Virus record (IMG/VR): IMGVR_UViG_3300047476_001445
Location: 1-38,925 of that record
DNA from: a virus
Length of the DNA: 38,925 nucleotides
Direction: 5' to 3' (one strand)
Part shown: piece after piece, positions 37,378 to 38,925 of the stretch
How the letters are laid out: every line of letters begins with the position of its first letter
Numbering within the stretch: position 1 is the first letter of the stretch
Notes under the pieces: model-generated
What the model was told of the DNA's origin: nothing
Databases searched by the model: none
What the model saw: only the letters and a program-made list of their open reading frames with translations
Translations under genes and position numbers: made by a program

Positions 37378-38173
37378 TGGCTTCGCCCCACGCTTTTACC
37401 GCGGCAATCTGCTCATCGGTCGCAATCGGCATAATGCTCGGCATCTTGGCTATCTCTTTCTGAAGCGCCAATACGTGGCGATACGATGCAAAAATAGCCT
37501 CATTTGGTCGAGGTCCACCCGCCTGGATGAAAATGTTGTACAGGTGATATTCGCCAACATAGTGATCATGCAGCGCATATGCGAAGCGCATTTTTTCGAG
37601 TATGGCGTCTTGGCTTGCTTCGGTGAATCGAAACCGATAGGCAAAAACTTTTTTTGCATGGGCGAGCGCTTTGTCGAGGTCGTTCTCGTATTGCAGCGAC
37701 CGAGCGACCCAGTCACACACCATCTCGGCACGGTCAGTGGGCGACATATCCTCGTGCATAAAATGCCACTCGGGATGGTGGCGATTATGCGTCAGGTGAT
37801 GCGAAATTGCGTCTCGATACGCCTGCTCGACGTGGTCATCAACGTAGCCAATACATTTCATCAGCGTATGATGGTGTGACTTGGTGCGAAATTCGTGCAC
37901 GCCGTATGACGATGCATCGTGTACCAGCAGGCGGCGTTTCAGATCGGCGGCAATCTCAAGAGGCAATATGCGCGTCGGGCAGTTGTAGACCTTATCGCCC
38001 GCACGATTGACATAGTCAGTCATCAGGTAGCCAACGTGCCGCACCCATGCACAGTGCAGGTCAAGATGGGCCTCATACTGACGCATGGCTTCTTCCCAGG
38101 GGAAGTATTCCGGCCGTCCTAGCAGCTCGTCATACAGCCATGTGTGCGGGGTGATAGTTACTTTCTGGTCCAT
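37367..38173 (-). CDS. DUF5662 (HD-like) phage protein
   Basis: A 268-residue protein starting MDQKVTITP, with GGGAG nine bases upstream. The order H-x-x-x-V-R-H-V-G-Y-L, L-L-V-H-D-A-S (HD at 85-86), H-H-L-T-H-N-R-H-H-P-E-W (125-136) and M-V-C-D-W (D154) matches DUF5662, a phage and bacterial family with an HD-phosphohydrolase-like metal site. Known only as a presumed hydrolase; a nucleotide substrate would fit the neighbouring deaminase. The C-terminal third, helical, is longer than the core domain. Confidence 0.8.
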   Translation of the reverse strand: MDQKVTITPHTWLYDELLGRPEYFPWEEAMRQYEAHLDLHCAWVRHVGYLMTDYVNRAGDKVYNCPTRILPLEIAADLKRRLLVHDASSYGVHEFRTKSHHHTLMKCIGYVDDHVEQAYRDAISHHLTHNRHHPEWHFMHEDMSPTDRAEMVCDWVARSLQYENDLDKALAHAKKVFAYRFRFTEASQDAILEKMRFAYALHDHYVGEYHLYNIFIQAGGPRPNEAIFASYRHVLALQKEIAKMPSIMPIATDEQIAAVKAWGEANAE

Positions 38174-38379
38174 GTCGGTTTTCTCCCTTTCACTGTCGGC
38201 ACCAATTCCGCGTCTCGCATCCGCTGAATGCGTGCGACCAAATTGTCGCGCCACTGCTCAGTCCTGCGGATCATCTCGGGGTCAATCTCTGGCCGCTCGC
38301 GCATTTCGGCGAGCATGCGCTCAACGTACGCCAAGCGCTCAATCCACAACTCGATGGGTGTCTCTACCGGCTCGCTCAT
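38158..38379 (-). CDS. Small hypothetical protein after the initiator
   Basis: A 73-residue protein from the second of two adjacent ATGs (38379), which has better spacing from GAGGTGG. Helical with many Glu/Arg (E-R-L-A-Y-V-E-R-M-L-A-E-M-R-E-R) and a basic C-terminus. It overlaps the end of the initiator gene by about 40 bases in another frame and the next gene by 16 bases. Possibly an accessory to the initiator, from position only. Confidence 0.58.
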   Translation of the reverse strand: MSEPVETPIELWIERLAYVERMLAEMRERPEIDPEMIRRTEQWRDNLVARIQRMRDAELVPTVKGRKPTWTRK

Positions 38380-38925
38380 CATGCCACCTCTGATATCCAC
38401 GACGCAGGCGTGCGTCGACCTCCCACGACTCCACTGGTATATCCTCGCCCCGACCACGGGCCGCCTCGAGCTGCTCAAGGGCTGCTATCTCGTCGGCTGG
38501 TACCGAGTCGGTTGGCGCATACGAGACGCTCGCCCGGCCGCCCTTGCCGCGATCTGCGATTTTGCCGCCGGCCCGATAAATCATCAGCAGGTTGTCCACG
38601 TTCGTGGGATTCCACCCACGGGCCAGCACCGCCATGATACTGCGGCGCCATTGTGTCTCATCCGTCACCGTGGCGATAATCTCATCCCACAACGCCCCCA
38701 CCGGCATGCGGTTGGTCAGCTCACGATAGACCGCCAGCGGCATTAGCTGGGCGCGACTGTCGATAGGTGTGCGTGGGGTGCGTGCCCTAGCGGTGCGCGC
38801 GTCAGCGCGTATTTCTTTCTCTTTCTTTCCTTCTTTCTTTATATCTTTCTTTAGGGGTTCTGGCTCGGGCGTCAGGACGCCAGATTCAGAGGGTAGGGGG
38901 GTCAAATTTTGACCCTCCCCCGTAC
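38339..38925 (-). CDS. Lambda O-like replication initiator, C-terminal part (continues at the left end of the window)
   Basis: Continuation of the gene at 1-545. From the junction it runs through the K/E-rich stretch (K-K-E-G-K-K-E-K-E), an Arg/Ala/Thr linker, then a C-terminal domain of about 120 residues: L-A-V-Y-R-E-L-T-N-R-M-P, W-D-E-I-I-A-T-V, A-R-G-W-N-P-T-N-V-D-N-L-L. Such domains end many phage replisome organisers and are expected to bind the helicase or loader. The distal 38790-38925 is the second copy of the terminal overlap and here lacks 45 bases of the iteron array, in frame, so the encoded linker is 15 residues shorter in that copy. Confidence 0.82.
   Translation of the reverse strand, partial: TGEGQNLTPLPSESGVLTPEPEPLKKDIKKEGKKEKEIRADARTARARTPRTPIDSRAQLMPLAVYRELTNRMPVGALWDEIIATVTDETQWRRSIMAVLARGWNPTNVDNLLMIYRAGGKIADRGKGGRASVSYAPTDSVPADEIAALEQLEAARGRGEDIPVESWEVDARLRRGYQRWHDERAGRDTHRVVD
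38790..38925. repeat. Right copy of terminal overlap, with a 45-base iteron deletion
   Basis: 38790-38915 equals 1-126; 38901-38925 also equals 157-181. The two readings are compatible only if this copy has lost one 45-base span of the iteron array, two repeat units. The loss is a multiple of three and keeps the initiator frame open. Confidence 0.9.

Overview
The window is one essentially complete genome of a tailed, siphovirus-like double-stranded DNA phage (unit length about 38,789 bp), probably assembled from an environmental sample. The first 126 bases recur at 38790-38915, and one replication gene runs off the left end and re-enters in frame at the right end, so the molecule is circular or circularly permuted. 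GC content is high overall. Shine-Dalgarno sites are AGGAGG-like and promoters are sigma70-like. Gene spacing is tight, with many ATGA/TGATG overlaps. No gene fixes the host phylum. I see no integrase, recognisable lysogeny repressor, tRNA, CRISPR array, primase, helicase or DNA polymerase.

Transcription appears to diverge from a control region at 1444-1498. That region holds a 16-bp-arm inverted repeat whose core (CGGTATACT) recurs inside a near-consensus promoter at 1750-1778. The leftward arm (1443 to 1, then 38789 to 34646) encodes two small ribbon-helix-helix-like proteins, a VRR-NUC nuclease, a lambda O-like initiator with an iteron array and AT-rich tract inside its own gene, a DUF5662 protein, dCTP deaminase and two paralogous multi-helix-turn-helix proteins. 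The rightward early arm (1499-12384) holds about 30 mostly small genes. Recognisable among them are a lysozyme/Rpf-like protein, a DUF1599/Nmad1-like protein, an N4BP2-like P-loop kinase, a third protein with the same WYA-helix-turn-helix repeat, a WDGHT-family protein, an ERF/ssDNA-annealing-like protein and an NLTPH-family protein.

At 12389-12524 an extended -10 promoter precedes about 120 nt of structured, non-coding leader that ends in a strong intrinsic terminator, immediately before the late genes. This resembles the lambda pR'/6S RNA/tR' arrangement and suggests late expression by antitermination. Lysis genes follow (two membrane proteins and an amidase), then a methyltransferase, terS, terL, portal, minor head proteins, a Dps-like ferritin, prohead protease, scaffold and major capsid protein. 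Next come two glycosyltransferase-like proteins, the first fused in frame to a small structural protein that has its own internal start. Then come head-tail genes, a tail tube protein carrying Asp-box propeller repeats, a tail-chaperone frameshift pair, the tape measure, a 931-aa Dit/propeller protein, a Gp37-like baseplate protein and a C1q-like tip protein. The two arms converge on a bidirectional terminator at 34582-34609.

The most notable items are the initiator-embedded origin with an in-frame 45-bp copy-number difference, the late leader RNA, the shared WYA-HTH repeat family, the virion-module Dps and glycosyltransferases, the nested start inside the glycosyltransferase fusion, and a candidate +1 frameshift in the tail chaperone.
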